64,000 nucleotides of DNA from Volvariella volvacea V23. Its lineage: Eukaryota > Basidiomycota > Agaricomycetes > Agaricales > Pluteaceae. Of the stretch, positions 21,973 through 34,095 are shown in pieces; within the stretch, counting starts at the first letter, position 1, and each line of letters opens with the position of its first letter. The notes beneath the pieces are model-generated. The model did no database searches, had not been told where the DNA came from, and saw nothing but the letters and a program-made list of their open reading frames with translations. A program made the translations under genes and the position numbers. Location of the stretch: contig KB722779.1 of assembly GCA_000349905.1 (NCBI GenBank), forward strand, positions 62,001 through 126,000, written 5' to 3'.

Positions 21973-23392
21973 CTAAAGCCAATACCCAAGTGCCTCAGCG
22001 TACCTGTCGATCTTCAACTCTAGTGACTCCAGGTGCCTCCTGTCCTTGACCCAATCACGCAAACCATCGCTCGGCCTCCAATCCCACATCTTCTCTTCCT
22101 TTCTATCAAACGTAGCATAAACCCCAGCGTAGAGCGACCCATCCTCCTCCTCACCCTCCTCATCCTCCGCATTCCTCTGATCAAATCCAAACTCGACGAG
22201 TCGATGAAAGTGCTCGCGTATGTGATCAAACACCTCATACCACCTCGTCTCAAAGCTGAACCGACACTCCTCCTCCCCGGCCTTGCACCGCGCCGGATCG
22301 AGCGGGTACCCGTCCTCGTCCAGCGGCCCGCCTATAACCACCCGGCGCACGATCGGGCTCGCGACGAGGACGAGGTCCTCGATCGTCCCCGCGTGCTGGT
22401 AGATCCACTCGAACTGCCACTGGTGCGTAAAGGTGAAGTTGCGCAGGGAGAGGTGGCGGAGGTGCGGGAAGAAGATGCCGCGCAGGTCGAGCTTGGGGAG
22501 GTAGCCGTACGGGAGGGCGGAGGAGAGGCGGAGCTCGGTGAGGCTGAGCATGGACGGGAGGAGGTAGATCTCGCGAAGGGTGGTGAAGATGGGCGGGACC
22601 GGGGGGGGAGTGGGCCTGGGGGCGGTGTTGGATGGACCCTGGTGGACTGGACTCGAGTCTGGGCTTGTGAGTGAGCCTGAGGATGGGGTCGGAGCCGAGC
22701 TCGGGGCTGTGGCGGGGGTGTGGGTGACCCAGAGGTGGAGGCGGGAGAGTTGGGGGGCTATCTTGAGAATGGCGGGGAAGAGGTGGGGGGTGAGGTTGTT
22801 AAGGGCGGATATGGAGGTGTCGAAGATGTAGTAGCGAATCCATGGGCGGGATTGGGTTCGTTCAGCGACGAGGTTTACGATGAGCTCAAAGAGCTGGAGG
22901 CGGGGTTAGAATTGTATTATGGATAGGTATGAGTGGACACACCCAATGGTACGAGCGGGAGGTATCTGGTGGGCCTTGTGGCCGTGGACACAGCGACAGG
23001 AGATGCACGTTTAGGATTCGGTCGCACTCTATAACCCGCTGGATCATCAGAGCGAAGGGCCTCTCTGCCCATTCGTCAGCGGCTTCATCTGTAATCAGCT
23101 CGTCGACTAGAAAATAATGTCAACACCATTGGCCATAAATCGTAAGAGGAACGAGCTCACGGATATGCACCTCGACAGTCCGTATGCACTGTCTCAAGCG
23201 AGGTGCAGACAGAATTTTGTTGACCCTCTCGATGTGCTTGGGTTCCCTCCTGAGCCTAAGGAACTCGAATAGGCATCGAGTAGCAACGTCACTTATCGCG
23301 GCGCGGGCCACCAGCCGAAGGGACTGTTGGTCTTCCACGGGCAAGAACCTGATAACGCGATCCTGGAGTTCTCCTGGGAGAGTGGTGAGCAT
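21973..23392 (-). CDS. F-box domain protein
   Basis: Three exons close in phase (23161-23392, 22943-23106, 21973-22893), giving 438 residues. The N-terminus, LPGELQDRVIRFLPVEDQQSLRLVARA, is an F-box, which binds Skp1 and links a target to an SCF ubiquitin ligase. The rest is a mushroom-type variable region with weak leucine-rich character (LPKLDLRGIFFPHLRHLSLRNF) and a motif HQWQFEWI that recurs in the F-box gene at 41139-43550 (HTWQFEWI), so the two are distant paralogues. A Ser/Pro-rich insert lies near the middle and an acidic run (EDEEGEEEDG) near the end. The target is unknown. It diverges from PCC1. Confidence 0.8.
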
Positions 23393-23829
23393 GTCCGGGG
23401 TATGGGTGACAGAGACGGGGTATGTGAGGGGTCAGGAGATTTTCTAGGGCGCTAAACTTGGTACGTGTGAGCTGGCAGGAGCCCGCACGCTCGATAGGCA
23501 GCGGATGTGCAAGGCACAAGAAGGCCGTAGTTAAAAGAGAACATGAAAGCGAGGGGATGGGAGCTGTCAAGGAAGGAGCAAATGGAATGACGAGCGGCCA
23601 TGGGACTTTGGGCGCGAAAATGTCGTCGATTGGCCCTCGAAACGTCAACGCGTCAATGCTAAAATTAAACCTCGTCCACGGCGTTCTTCGCGGCGCGCGC
23701 ACGCTACTTACTCAACTGCCCTCCTCCATCACCAGGCAATTACCGCCGCCACTTGCCTTCTTCCGCTTTTTTCCCACATCGATAGATAGGAGTAGGCTTC
23801 AGAGCACCGTTTGACAGACAGACAGCGCC
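23393..23829. promoter_or_regulatory. Divergent promoter region of the F-box gene and PCC1
   Basis: The 437 bases separate two start codons pointing away from each other, so both promoters must lie here. I see no specific element that I can name. Confidence 0.4.
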
Positions 23830-24345
23830 ATGTCGGACGCCGATTGGCATAAAATGTGAGTCTCGTGCTGCAAAAGGGTCCATCAAGGCCCCTCCCCACT
23901 GCCAGCGGAGGAGATACCACTGGGAATATGCGGGCTTACTGCGATTCAATCCTTTGCGTTCCCTCTCGTGCGCGTCACGGCTCTGACAACTCCACTCCAC
24001 AAAAGAACCGTTCGAATCCCGTTCGCTTCTCATCAGCACGCAGTGATCGCGAAGCAGACGATAGAGGTCGATTCGGAGCTACAGCCTCAAGCCGTGAAGC
24101 GAGAGCTGATGGTGGAGAATGAGTTTTTGATCGGGTATGTTGTTTTCTAGATTCTCATCCGTGGAGGGATCGAACGAGGGGCTGATGTATTGCTGCACAT
24201 CTACCCTGTTGAGAACAGAACTTTTAGTACGATCACAGTCCGGCTTGCGAGATTGACGGTCAATGCTTTTCTGGAGAATGTCGAGTTGGTCACCCGGACG
24301 CTGGAAGCATTTGCTGACGATGCCGCCAAGCCACCAAGCACTTAG
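23830..24345 (+). CDS. PCC1: KEOPS/EKC complex subunit Pcc1
   Basis: Small subunit of the KEOPS complex, which makes the t6A modification of ANN-decoding tRNAs; it dimerises the complex. Three exons close in phase: 23830-23855, 24006-24134 and 24219-24345, giving 93 residues, so no single frame shows the gene. The protein reads as one Pcc1 fold: an N-terminal strand ITVRIPFASHQHAVIAKQT, the conserved VKRELMVENEFLIG, then TITVRLARLTVNAFLENVELVTRTLEAF, which matches the hydrophobic pattern and length (about 90 residues) of yeast Pcc1 and human LAGE3. The first exon is 26 nt only. The gene ends 113 bases from the end of the convergent PA2G4 gene. Confidence 0.88.
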
Positions 24346-24458
24346 ATTCGGAAGAACATGCAACCCTGGGGTCTATTTATGCAACGTTGGATGTAACATG
24401 CACTGCGTGCGATTATGTATCACGTAGGCCTTGGTGTACAACAAAGCGATTCACACAT

Positions 24459-26104
24459 TTACTCCTCGTCGCCTTCCGCCTCAGCTGCAGCACCCTCGGC
24501 CTTCGCCTTCTTCTTTTTGCTCTTCTTATTTTCGCGCAGATTTCTCGCCAGCAATGACTTGAGCTCCTCATCCTCGAGCTCCTTCTCCGTCTTCACCAAT
24601 TCCGGCTTGTACCAAATCGGTGGTTGAGTCAACAGTAATGGTCCACCAGGAAGTAGGGCAATCGTAAAGTGGAATCCAGCAACAAATGTGCCCGGCGGAG
24701 TATATCTAAATTCCCAAGAGTGCCATCAATGTCAAGTCGCCTGTCATGGCGGGGAAACTTACATGACTTCATAGGGTTTTACTAGACTGTGCTGGACGGC
24801 CTCTTGGAGGCCCAGACGTGATCGCTTCTCATCCTCAAGGGAACGAATATTGAAGGGGAATGCTCCTGCCTTCTTTTGGACTTCTGAGAAGACCGTACGA
24901 GAGTTCTTCATCTTCAGTTGGTAGGTAACTGTGGAGTCTCTTTGGAAAATACTTGTTCGTGTGTCCTCCAAGCGAGCCTGTACACGTCTTAGAGTGAGTT
25001 TGACAGGGTGACGGAGAAGCCTTACCTTGCCGTCCTCGCCTGAGGATACCAGGATATCAATGCCGTAGACCTCGTTCTCAGCAAAGGTGACCGTCTCAAA
25101 GTCCCGCCTCTGGGATTCACTTGGGTTCAGAATAATGCGCTTCTTCCCGTCCATGACGTTTTGAGTCTGTTGGCAGGAGAGCATACCTATGGGGCATTTT
25201 GTCAGCATCCATTCATCCAAGCATGCCCACAATCCTGCAGGGGAAGATGAATAAAAATTACAAACCTTCAACGGGCTTGCAGTCCCATGTGCCAGTGATC
25301 CGCTGAACGGCCTCAGTAACTTGCCAGTTCTTGTTTCCAACTTTCACCGTGCGCATGGCCAATTCTGCTGCGTGCCAAGCAGCCTTGATGACATCTGCAC
25401 GTCGACCAGTTACCGGATTCTCAGGGGATGCACCAACGACTATGGTCTCGGCCGTGATGGCTGCATATCCGTCGATGTGGGCGCCTAGCTGAATCTTCAC
25501 GACATCATCCTTCTGGAGGACTTGCGATGACTGAGGATCAGACCTAAGATCGAAATTGAGTATCAGGAAACATGGGTAGTTGCGCTGGTACTCACGGCAA
25601 GGGAGAGAAATGGGCCACGGCATTATTGACAGAGATTGATGTCGGGAATGCGATTCCTGTACAACCCTACTAATCAACAACCCACCACTCGATCGGTAGG
25701 GTCGCGCAACTTCCTCGAGGGAACGTGGACTTGCGCTACGCACCTTTGGTGACTTTGACGCCCTTGATGGGTTTGTTGAAGACGGTCGCAGTGCCTTGTT
25801 CGATGAGCTTGTCGCCCTCGATGCAAAGATCGATAACTTTGGCGCCTTCGACCGCGAGCTCGATCAGCTTTTTGGTAGCTTGATGGACGATGTCTGCTGC
25901 TGTCTAAATCCACGATCCAATGGTGCGATTTCATTGATCGTGGATAGGGCGATTAGAAAGGAGAGCGGTGTATCATATCATATCAGCATGGTGCCTCAAC
26001 ACGCTGCATGTTTGGCGCCAAAGGCATACCTTGTACTTGGTGGTATCCACCTCGACTGGTGGTGCGGCTTTCTTGTCGGTCGATGCAGCAGCAGCGTCAG
26101 CCAT
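24459..26104 (-). CDS. PA2G4/Ebp1-type protein (methionine aminopeptidase fold, probably non-enzymatic)
   Basis: Homologue of human PA2G4/Ebp1 and fission yeast Cdb4, ribosome-associated proteins with the pita-bread fold of M24 peptidases. About 400 residues in roughly seven exons from ATG at 26104 (MADAAAASTDKKAAPP) to a stop at 24459. In order: KLIELAVEGAKVIDLCIEGDKLIE, FPTSISVNNAVAHFSP, KDDVVKIQLGAHIDGYAAI, the MRTVKVGNKN region, FAENEVYGIDILVSSGEDGK, and TRTSIFQRDSTVTYQLKMK. The motif GAHIDGYAA in place of a metal-binding Asp/His set is what marks the non-peptidase branch. The C-terminus is a Lys-rich tail (KKSKKKKAKAEG), as in PA2G4, suited to RNA or ribosome binding. Confidence 0.88.
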
Positions 26105-26375
26105 GGCTTTTGTAAGGAAAATTTGGGTCGGTTATGGGAGGATTGGGTGCTTTTCGACAAGGTTTACTTCCTTTTGCTTCTGCGTCAGAATCGTATTTCG
26201 CAGGTAATTTCCTTATCTGGTCTTAGATTTGATCTGCTATCTTATCAAAAACTGGACAGTTTTGGACACGTTGGGCGCTAAAATACGCCAACACGTGAAC
26301 AGTGCCCTACCTCCGCCGCGTGAATTTCCCACACTTCCAGTTTTGCCCATATACTCTTGCTCGTCGTCATCAACA

Positions 26376-26987
26376 ATGAGCTCGACTCTTCCTCTACGCC
26401 GCGTTGCGGGTGCCCATCGCCAACTACTCAGCAAAAGGGTTGCTACTGCAACTGTCTCTGCCACTCCTTCAACTTGCCGTCGTTCGCACTCCACTTCCGA
26501 AGAACCCGACCCACAACTTAATGGTTACCCTCAATTACCTTGGGTCTCGAGACAAAACCTCCCTGCTAAAGGATGGCAGGACATGCTTTTGAGACGCAAC
26601 TTTGGCGACCCAGTACGTTCACCATATTAACTCCCTCGGGCATTTTGAGTTGAAAAGGAATTGCGTGATGTAGCTTCACGAGCAAGAGGAAGTGCTGTCA
26701 ATGTGGGGTCCTGATGCCCCACCCATCGATCCTCATACCGCCACAAAACAGTTCTTGTTGGCCGCTTTGGGCATCACTGGGTTTGCATTTTTGGTCAAGG
26801 ATGTGCTCACACCTGAACCACCTGCTGTTCGTCGGGAGTACCCTTATGACGGTCTAAAGCAGGAACTCGGTGGCGTGGAAGAGAATAAGGTATGTGGTAC
26901 TTGGATGTGAATCCAACCTGGATGTAGGCTGAAGTGAAGGATCTTGCTGTCTTTCAGGCACGGGTTCAAAGTGAGGATGCTGAATAA
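26376..26987 (+). CDS. Mitochondrial complex I subunit, NDUFB8 type
   Basis: Accessory membrane-arm subunit of NADH:ubiquinone oxidoreductase. Exons 26376-26612, 26674-26889 and 26958-26987 close in phase to 160 residues. The first about 35 residues are Arg/Ser/Ala-rich without acids (SSTLPLRRVAGAHRQLLSKR), a mitochondrial presequence. LLRRNFGDPLHEQEEVLSMWGPD fits the conserved RRNFGEPxHExxxxLxxxxP of the family. One membrane segment follows (FLLAALGITGFAFLV), then PYDGLKQELGG and a short acidic end. The start lies 271 bases from the divergent PA2G4 start. The subunit assignment is from motif recall. Confidence 0.78.
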
Positions 26988-29900
26988 AGTAGAAAGCGAT
27001 AACATACCATTTCGGCACCTGTTTGTTGACACTGAGAGACTATTATAGATACGAGATTCTTTGGGATGGCTATCTTCCCAGATGACGATCCTCGTGCCCT
27101 AACCCTTCACATCTCCTTTACTGGTCGCTCGATCCTCCTCAATAGGGCTAGTTAAGCCCCTCTACGAGCCCAAGGAAACCTCCACTGTTTTGAACTTTCC
27201 GTTCTTCATCATCAATACCGACACAACGCACGAAATAACTGCAGTATAGCACCTAGGAGCTTCGGTCCGATTGGTTGTTCTCTTCTCTTTCTCAAACTTC
27301 ATTCCTCGGAGCCTCCACTGACAAACATCACAAGACCCATCCGTCTAATGCTTTTTACGTATCATGACAGGTCAGGTATATTCGGAACTTTCCTCCCTAC
27401 AGGGCGGAGTCGACCAAGGAGTGAGTGTACGTTTTATTCCAAATTGGAGTTCCCCTGCATGTCGTACCGCATGGTGCACGAAAATATCGGTTCTGCATTT
27501 GCTTGGGATAGTGAACACACAGCCTTGTCAATCCACCAGCACCGAACGTTCAGCACTAGATCCTGGACGTTGGACGGTGGTCGGCCACTTGGTCAAGCTC
27601 CAACACAACGCTCCCAGATGCGACGCGGCGATGGACGGTCATTTTGGGGCGTGCTTGTACCTCATGACCTCACCTGTGGTTTAGAGTTTCCCTTTGGACC
27701 AATAGAAGCTAAGGCCCATTCCAGCGATTCATGTTGTTGCCTATTCTCGACCGCGGAGAATGGGATTCGCTTGATTGCGCCAAGCCCCCGCTAGCAAGGT
27801 TGAAGGTTCGAGTGGCGTCCGAGTCGGTGTCATCGCCGTGCCCTGGACACGGACGCTTTGGCCTGTCCCTCCTGTGTTTCTTGCTCGCTTTCCTGAATGT
27901 TCTTCAAAGCTTGGATGTGTTACTCACAGTGATAAGACTCGCTGAATGACTATTGAGTCCGCACTCGGCCGCAGGGTTGCATTGCGTTCCCTAGCGCTCA
28001 AAGGATGATGAGGGCAGATCTTAACTCTGCATAGATCTGGTGGGTATCTTTCTTGTCAATGCGAGCCACACGCTGACCCAAGTATTTTAGGCGGCATGGT
28101 CATAGGCGATCGCAAACAGAGAGTCGGTTCCGATTTGTTACGATCACGGGTGTCACTGGTGGTAGCGAGCTGGCAAGAAAGCAGAGCGTCGGGGTGACCC
28201 ACACAGTGGGACTCTGGAGTCCGTAGAGTGTGCTGCAAGTGAGAAATTATGGGCTCGTTCAACGTCAGACGGACTCTGACGATTTCAGATAGACGCACTA
28301 GCCATTATCTGTATTCATTGCTCGGAGGAGTATTGACGGCTCTGCGACTGCCATTCCATGATTATGATAACGCAACTACACCTACCACTGGGTGGTTTCC
28401 AAATCCTGCACATCAGACTCACACTGTCGCCGAGTATTGATAGGCACCCGCAACACAACTTTGACGGACAGGCGGATCGTGATGGGCATATGTCGAATCT
28501 CTGCTGATGAGATGCGAGGTATATCCATTTTACATCACGCCCGCAGCCATTATTGATACTATACGGTAGCAGAAACTTATCACTATGACCTCCGGTGCCG
28601 TCATAGCCAATCGCGCGTGCACATGTCATGCGTCAGGCATACAGTACCAGTTGGGCTGCGAGAGAATGTAGCGTCAGTCAAAGCGTGCTTTAGCGTGCTC
28701 AGCTACTTTAAGTCCTGGAATGCGCATGGCTTCCTCAACGCCGATGTCTCTTTGTCTGGAGGTTAATTGACACCAGGTCAATACTGGATGTGTGCGTCAG
28801 GGAGACTGGGACCAGCTGAGGGTGTCGAATAGCATTGATTTGGCACAGAGGTTATCGGACACGCCATGATACCCACAGATGCGCCCACCGTTGGCAGTAC
28901 GAACTCACAAGCTCAATCATGTGCACGATTTACAGAGTCTCAACCCTTACATACCCATCATCCATTGAACTTGCTAAGTAAGTATGCCCCCATCCTAAAC
29001 GGTACAGTAACGTTATAATTAGCACGGATGCGGGCAGGGGCGGGGTTGTAAGTTGATTTCGTTTTGCAAATGCCCTTGTCCTACCCCATGGCGATAAGTT
29101 GCTATTAAAACTCAATGGTGGAGAGAGTACTTATCCTGATCCGTGCCAGTTTATATATATTGTATATATGCATAATAGTGGTATTGAAATCGGGGAGATG
29201 CAAATTCAATTCATCGGCATGAATTTCCAATGAGGCACGGCAGACATGGAGTGGGAGATGATACAGATGCAGAGTATGGTATTTTAAGATTGACTCCGGA
29301 TTCGGATAGTTTGCACAGAGGGTATCGGAGGGATTAAACTTGCCATCGTCAAGGTCTAGGCAGGAGGAAAAGTACTGGAACGGGAGCACGACAAGGATTC
29401 CGCGGCATGAGAAGACTTCTATCTACACAAGAGATGTTCTGACTTGAGAGTGAAGAACATCTATTTGGGGGTTGTCCTCCTTCCCAGCAGAAGCTTTAAT
29501 TTATAGCACTCAGCGTACATAAGTGCGATCACTCATTCCTTGGCCACATACGCGCACTCAGAGCTATGATGCAAAGGCGTAATGCACAGTCCAAAGTACT
29601 CATCTGCTGGGTTTCAGACACTAATTCAGATGTGCCAAGGTGAAGTACCAAACGCTGATAGTGATAAGGGTTTACCTAGTGGGCACGAGGGCTCGGTTTC
29701 TCTTAACATTCAATACAGCTCCCTGCATGCGATAACAGTAGCTCTGTTCGCCAGAGTGCTGGTACATACACGCTTCGAATGAAAGAATAGTGATGACAGA
29801 CTCATATGCCATCGTTGTTTCATATTTAGGGCGATCTGCATCCATAGAGAAGGCGCAATCCATCAGTCGAAAGCGTGGCGCTCGACAGAAGCAGTTGAAC

Positions 29901-31803
29901 CTACGAAACAGAAGATCACGACAGAAGCAGCACATCAGGGTTTGCACGAACGCATTCACTGGGAGAAACCGACGTCGCGGGCACTATCCTCCTGAGGCTG
30001 CTCAACTTGCAACAGGAAAACAGGGGCAGTACACGCGGCCATTGCAGACCATGAATGCATACAGCGGCAAGATCTAAACAATCTGTTGTCTATTTCAGAC
30101 CTGTCGCATCAATGGGGATAAGATGAAGGCAATAAGGCTCACGGGATATACCGAAGGGGACGTTTCTGTGAAATTCTTCAGGCTGCCGATTGATGATAAC
30201 AGCGCTCCAATTACTGCATTCTGATACCAAATAATGATCCTCGTAATAGGGCACTACCCCGAGTTCGATCCTAGATGAATCTTCATCTAGATCAAATAGT
30301 CAAATGAGCCTCGCAAGCGTGTACAGCTAGTCGGCAGCATCGACTGAGGAGGCGTGTTATCGCGTTGAAGGCATCTAGATTATTCGGTAGGAGTACTACC
30401 CGTGCTAACACCTTCTCAGTGTGGCGGCCCCGTTCAAATGTCGGATATGGGTGGAATCGTTGAGTGATATCCTAGTTTGGAGAAACCTTCCTTTAGCTCT
30501 GGACTCACACGCGAAGCTTGTATTCATACCATGTGATCTCAATACCTTCCCAATACTCCCAGATGCAATGCAGCTGAAGCTTCGAAGGCCGAGTGGATGG
30601 GAAATGCGATTTCCATTCCTTCGAGCTGTAGCCTCCCTTTTATGAGTTACAGGGATGCTTCGCATTGTCGTCCCTTGCTCGTCTACCTTCTGACAAATTA
30701 GGTTGACAGCAGCGTGGCGGTATTCTGATGCGCTGGTTCGAGACCTTGGAGAACGCCGTTGTAGCAGACTCTTGCTGGGGGTTTGCGGGCTTCTTCTGCG
30801 GAGCCGCTGGAGGTGATGGAAGGAGTATCGTGCAGAATGTGCAGTGAGAATCATGTAGCGACCGCGTCAGTCAAACGTGGCCCTACTTCGGTCAAGCAAT
30901 TGCTTACCTTGTGCAGCGACCTTATCTNNNNNNNNNNNNNNNNNNNNNNNNNNNNNNNNNNNNNNNNNNNNNNNNNNNNNNNNNNNNNNNNNNNNNNNNN
31001 NNNNNNNNNNNNNNNNNNNNNNNNNNNGCTTATCTATGATGGGATGGCGTTGAATACCAGGGACCAGAAATGAATTGATTGGTAACTCAAGCACGAGCAT
31101 ACAGATCCGGCCCTGAATAGAACCCTGGGCACGTGTTCACGCCAATTCAATTGAATAATGCCCTGATTGCGGGGTGATTTGAAGGAGTTTGATTTTTGTT
31201 CCTTTTTGGCAAATTGCGGGGTAGCAGATGGCAAAGAAAGTAGATGCCGATCGAGCCAATTATTGATTCTTCACCATTCTCGATGTTGTCATGGCTGGCG
31301 GGATTGGGAAAATGGGGCCACCCAACACAATTGCGATGACTTGATCCCTATTTCCGTCGCCACCCAGCCTAGCAGCGAGCTGGTCAGTGCTTCTGTGGGT
31401 CGGGTTTGCGGACTAGTCAGCTCCAGGTGAATCTGGATCAGGACATACGGGTATTTGCGGAGCCTTGTGGAGAGGGCATCAAGGTCGTTGCAGGTCGAGA
31501 GACGGTCGTCCCACCTACGAATTGTTGTTGCGGGGATGGATGACTGTGGTGTGATGAGTGATCCTGAGCATCGAAGGTGGGTACTGCGGATGCGAAACTT
31601 GAAACGGAATAGATTGGATCGGGGAGCGGGCAGGATCAGTAGAATTAGGTAATTGCTACGATAAGATATTAATATTTTTGTTGGTGAATTGGGAGGATTG
31701 ATATAAAGAGTCGAGTGCAGTGAACCCTCCCTTTTTTCCCCTTTCCTAACACCCATCTTGTCTCAGACCCTCCCCCTCCTCGTCGTACCAAACAGCCTCC
31801 AAA
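26988..31803. other. Long stretch without a convincing gene, with a 100-N gap
   Basis: About 4.8 kb with many short overlapping frames on both strands, none over 155 codons and none that joins across introns into a recognisable protein. A frame of 148 codons at 27348-27794 (plus) and one of 155 at 31289-31756 (minus) show no family motif. The 31.2-31.8 kb end probably holds the promoter of the next gene. I see no terminal repeats, polymerase motifs or tRNA. The gap is at 30928-31027. Confidence 0.5.
30928..31027. other. Assembly gap (100 N)
   Basis: A second run of exactly 100 undetermined bases, so the true distance here is unknown. Confidence 0.95.
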
Positions 31804-32550
31804 ATGTCTTCCCAAATCAACACCAAGGACAGTGTGAAACACTCTGATCCTATCCCCATCAACACCTCTCTCCGTGGCAGAACACGCTCTGTCTCACTTT
31901 CTTCCTCCTCCTCAGGCACTGCCTCCGAGGTCCACACTCCCGCCTCCCCAACCGGACAGCGCATCCTGATTCCCTCTCCTGGAAGTTCCCCTATCCTTTC
32001 GTACTTCCTCGGGCAGTCACCAAAGGCCTCGACCTTCCCATTTAAGCGCACATTCGGCCCCGCACCTGTTTTTGAAGGTATGCACACGATGTCCTCCCCG
32101 TCTCGTTCCATGTTCACCAATCGTTCAGAGGAAGAACCAGAAAACGAGGTCCCCGCAACTGCACATGCACGTCGTGCCAGTGCGGTCGTAGCCGGCCGAT
32201 TCGGACAAGGTCTTCCCTCGACACTCCCAGATAACCGGCTCGAACGTGGCGCTGGTTTATTGAGAAGACTCTCTCTGAGTAACGGGGGGATTGCCAAGGT
32301 GGGCGAATTCGAGCGTTCCATTGAGCGTTCAGCTAATCCATTCTCCTTGCAGCCTGCCGAATCTGCCCCGGCACCTCCAAGCCCTCCCCCAAACACTGCA
32401 GTCTCCCCTACCCCGCAAAATACCCCATTCTCACGAGATACAAGACCCAGAAGGGCTGCTACCATCAACACAGACTCTGGGAGACATCGCAGAGCCCCAT
32501 CGCCGATGGGCGAGAGGATCCTGAAGGGCCATTTTGATGGCTTCAACTAA
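31804..32550 (+). CDS. Conserved fungal Ser/Pro-rich phosphoprotein-like protein
   Basis: One exon, 248 residues, no membrane segment or signal. The protein is basic, disordered and full of potential phosphorylation sites: RGRTRSVSLSSSSSG, several SP pairs, LLRRLSLSNGG and RPRRAATI, the last two resembling AGC-kinase targets. The extreme C-terminus RRAPSPMGERILKGHFDGFN looks like the conserved signature of a small fungal family that I remember from both ascomycetes and basidiomycetes, where PMGERxLKGHFDGF closes the protein. Another short block is SPILSYFLGQSP. The role is not known to me. The start is the first ATG after a C/T-rich leader. Confidence 0.75.
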   Translation: MSSQINTKDSVKHSDPIPINTSLRGRTRSVSLSSSSSGTASEVHTPASPTGQRILIPSPGSSPILSYFLGQSPKASTFPFKRTFGPAPVFEGMHTMSSPSRSMFTNRSEEEPENEVPATAHARRASAVVAGRFGQGLPSTLPDNRLERGAGLLRRLSLSNGGIAKVGEFERSIERSANPFSLQPAESAPAPPSPPPNTAVSPTPQNTPFSRDTRPRRAATINTDSGRHRRAPSPMGERILKGHFDGFN

Positions 32551-34095
32551 GCGCTCCACAAGGCCTAGGCCTCGTCATCCCTCATCATCCCCCTCCTCTC
32601 ATCCTCGCGCACATTCACCACTATCAGATTCGACAGCTCACCACTCATGCCCTACCTGCGGAATATACCAGGCCGCGTCCATCATTGAATGGATGACATT
32701 TACCCTGCATTAGGGTAGCAAAACTCCTGAGGAAGACATCGTAATGGTTCTTGGACCTGTTATGTCCATAATTATTGTGGCAAATCCCACTCTTCATTCG
32801 CGTCTCCCCCACCGTTCTATCTCCGTGCACCAGCACGTCGAGGTAGCTCTTGCGGGGATCTACGTTCGCCTCCCTTATGTTTAAGTATATCTTGAACATT
32901 CATTCTTACTCTATCATCCTCATTCCCTTATGGATTCTCTCTTATGGTTGATAGGCCCTAATATCTTCGTCATTGACTTCGAGCGCCAGCTCGTCATGAC
33001 TTATGTTTCTTATGCTCATGACGTTGATGGATCCTTGATGCCAATTTCTTTGTGATCAATTGGGTTGGGCTTTGCTTTTGTCGATGACTGATGAAGGTCT
33101 TGTACATTATACAACACGAACAACTTATAGTCTTTGTTGTAACCCTCGGGATGTAATATAATCGATGCATTGCTTCAAGAAGGAAACTTGTAGAAAAGGA
33201 ATATCATGAAGCATGCATACTGCGTGTGTGTGGGTTCTCACGCAAAGTTACCACTATGCCTAATGTACATCAGACAGTTTTCATGTCGCGGCACGAACCC
33301 TCTCAAATTTAGGCTGTGTATGATCACAAACCCTACAACGACCATATGCACTACCCACTTCCATCTCCAGATACCAGATATGCCTCCCTCTCACGCCGCC
33401 CAGCTTCGATTCCCATAGACATGCATACGGGTGTTGCATTCACATGCGTGTCGTTCCCTAAGCCACATTCGAGATGGGTCTGGCGGTCTGAGTCTGAGAC
33501 TCTGTCCCTGCATGGGATGGGAAGGATGGATCTCCATGAGAATGGAGGATATGAGACGTTGAATTGATTGACACTCGAATCGTCAAGAATATGATGGACG
33601 TGCTGTCGTTATCGCTAGACAATAAGTGAAATGAAAGACCGAACGGGGCTTTTAGTTGATCTTGGTTCGTCTTGCCAAGTCCCCCGTCCCCGTCCCCGTC
33701 CCGTGCCATTTTGGCTTTAACCGTACTTGAATGGATAGGGATGGTAGGTGGGTGAGTTGATAAGTGGTATGCATCGCATACACAGAGGGCAGGGCGTCCA
33801 TTCCCCTTTGGCTATGGGTCATGGCCGATGCCCTAGAACGCAACGTATGCGTTGCGTCAATAAAAACGATCCATTGGATCGATGCATCGCGGCCGCAGGC
33901 GTAATGGAGCCAGCGCAATAGCGAGTAGGTGGAGAGGGAGGGAGGGAGGGAGATCGACAAAGGGTGCAGATGCAGTGCGGTACGAGTTCCAAACACGGTC
34001 TAGTGCTGGATCCCTATACCATGTGTACGCGGAGATGGAGATGGAGATGAAGGGGGGATGCTGTTGTTGGTGGGAGAGATATGGGAGATTACATT
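32551..34095. other. Intergenic region between the Ser-rich gene and CTF8
   Basis: About 1.5 kb without a supportable gene. It contains simple repeats: three tandem CCCCGT units near 33681 and a GGGA run near 33938. Both flanking genes end here (convergent), so it holds two 3' regions. Confidence 0.5.

Noticed and set aside
22033..22674. A 213-codon plus-strand frame
   Set aside because: Antisense of the F-box gene exon; Arg/Leu/Glu/Pro bias with no motif.
27348..27794. A 148-codon plus-strand frame
   Set aside because: No conserved motif, no plausible splice partners and unremarkable composition.
30235..30300. A GTTCGATCC stretch resembling a tRNA T-loop
   Set aside because: No matching acceptor, D or anticodon stems could be paired around it, and the T-stem is poor.
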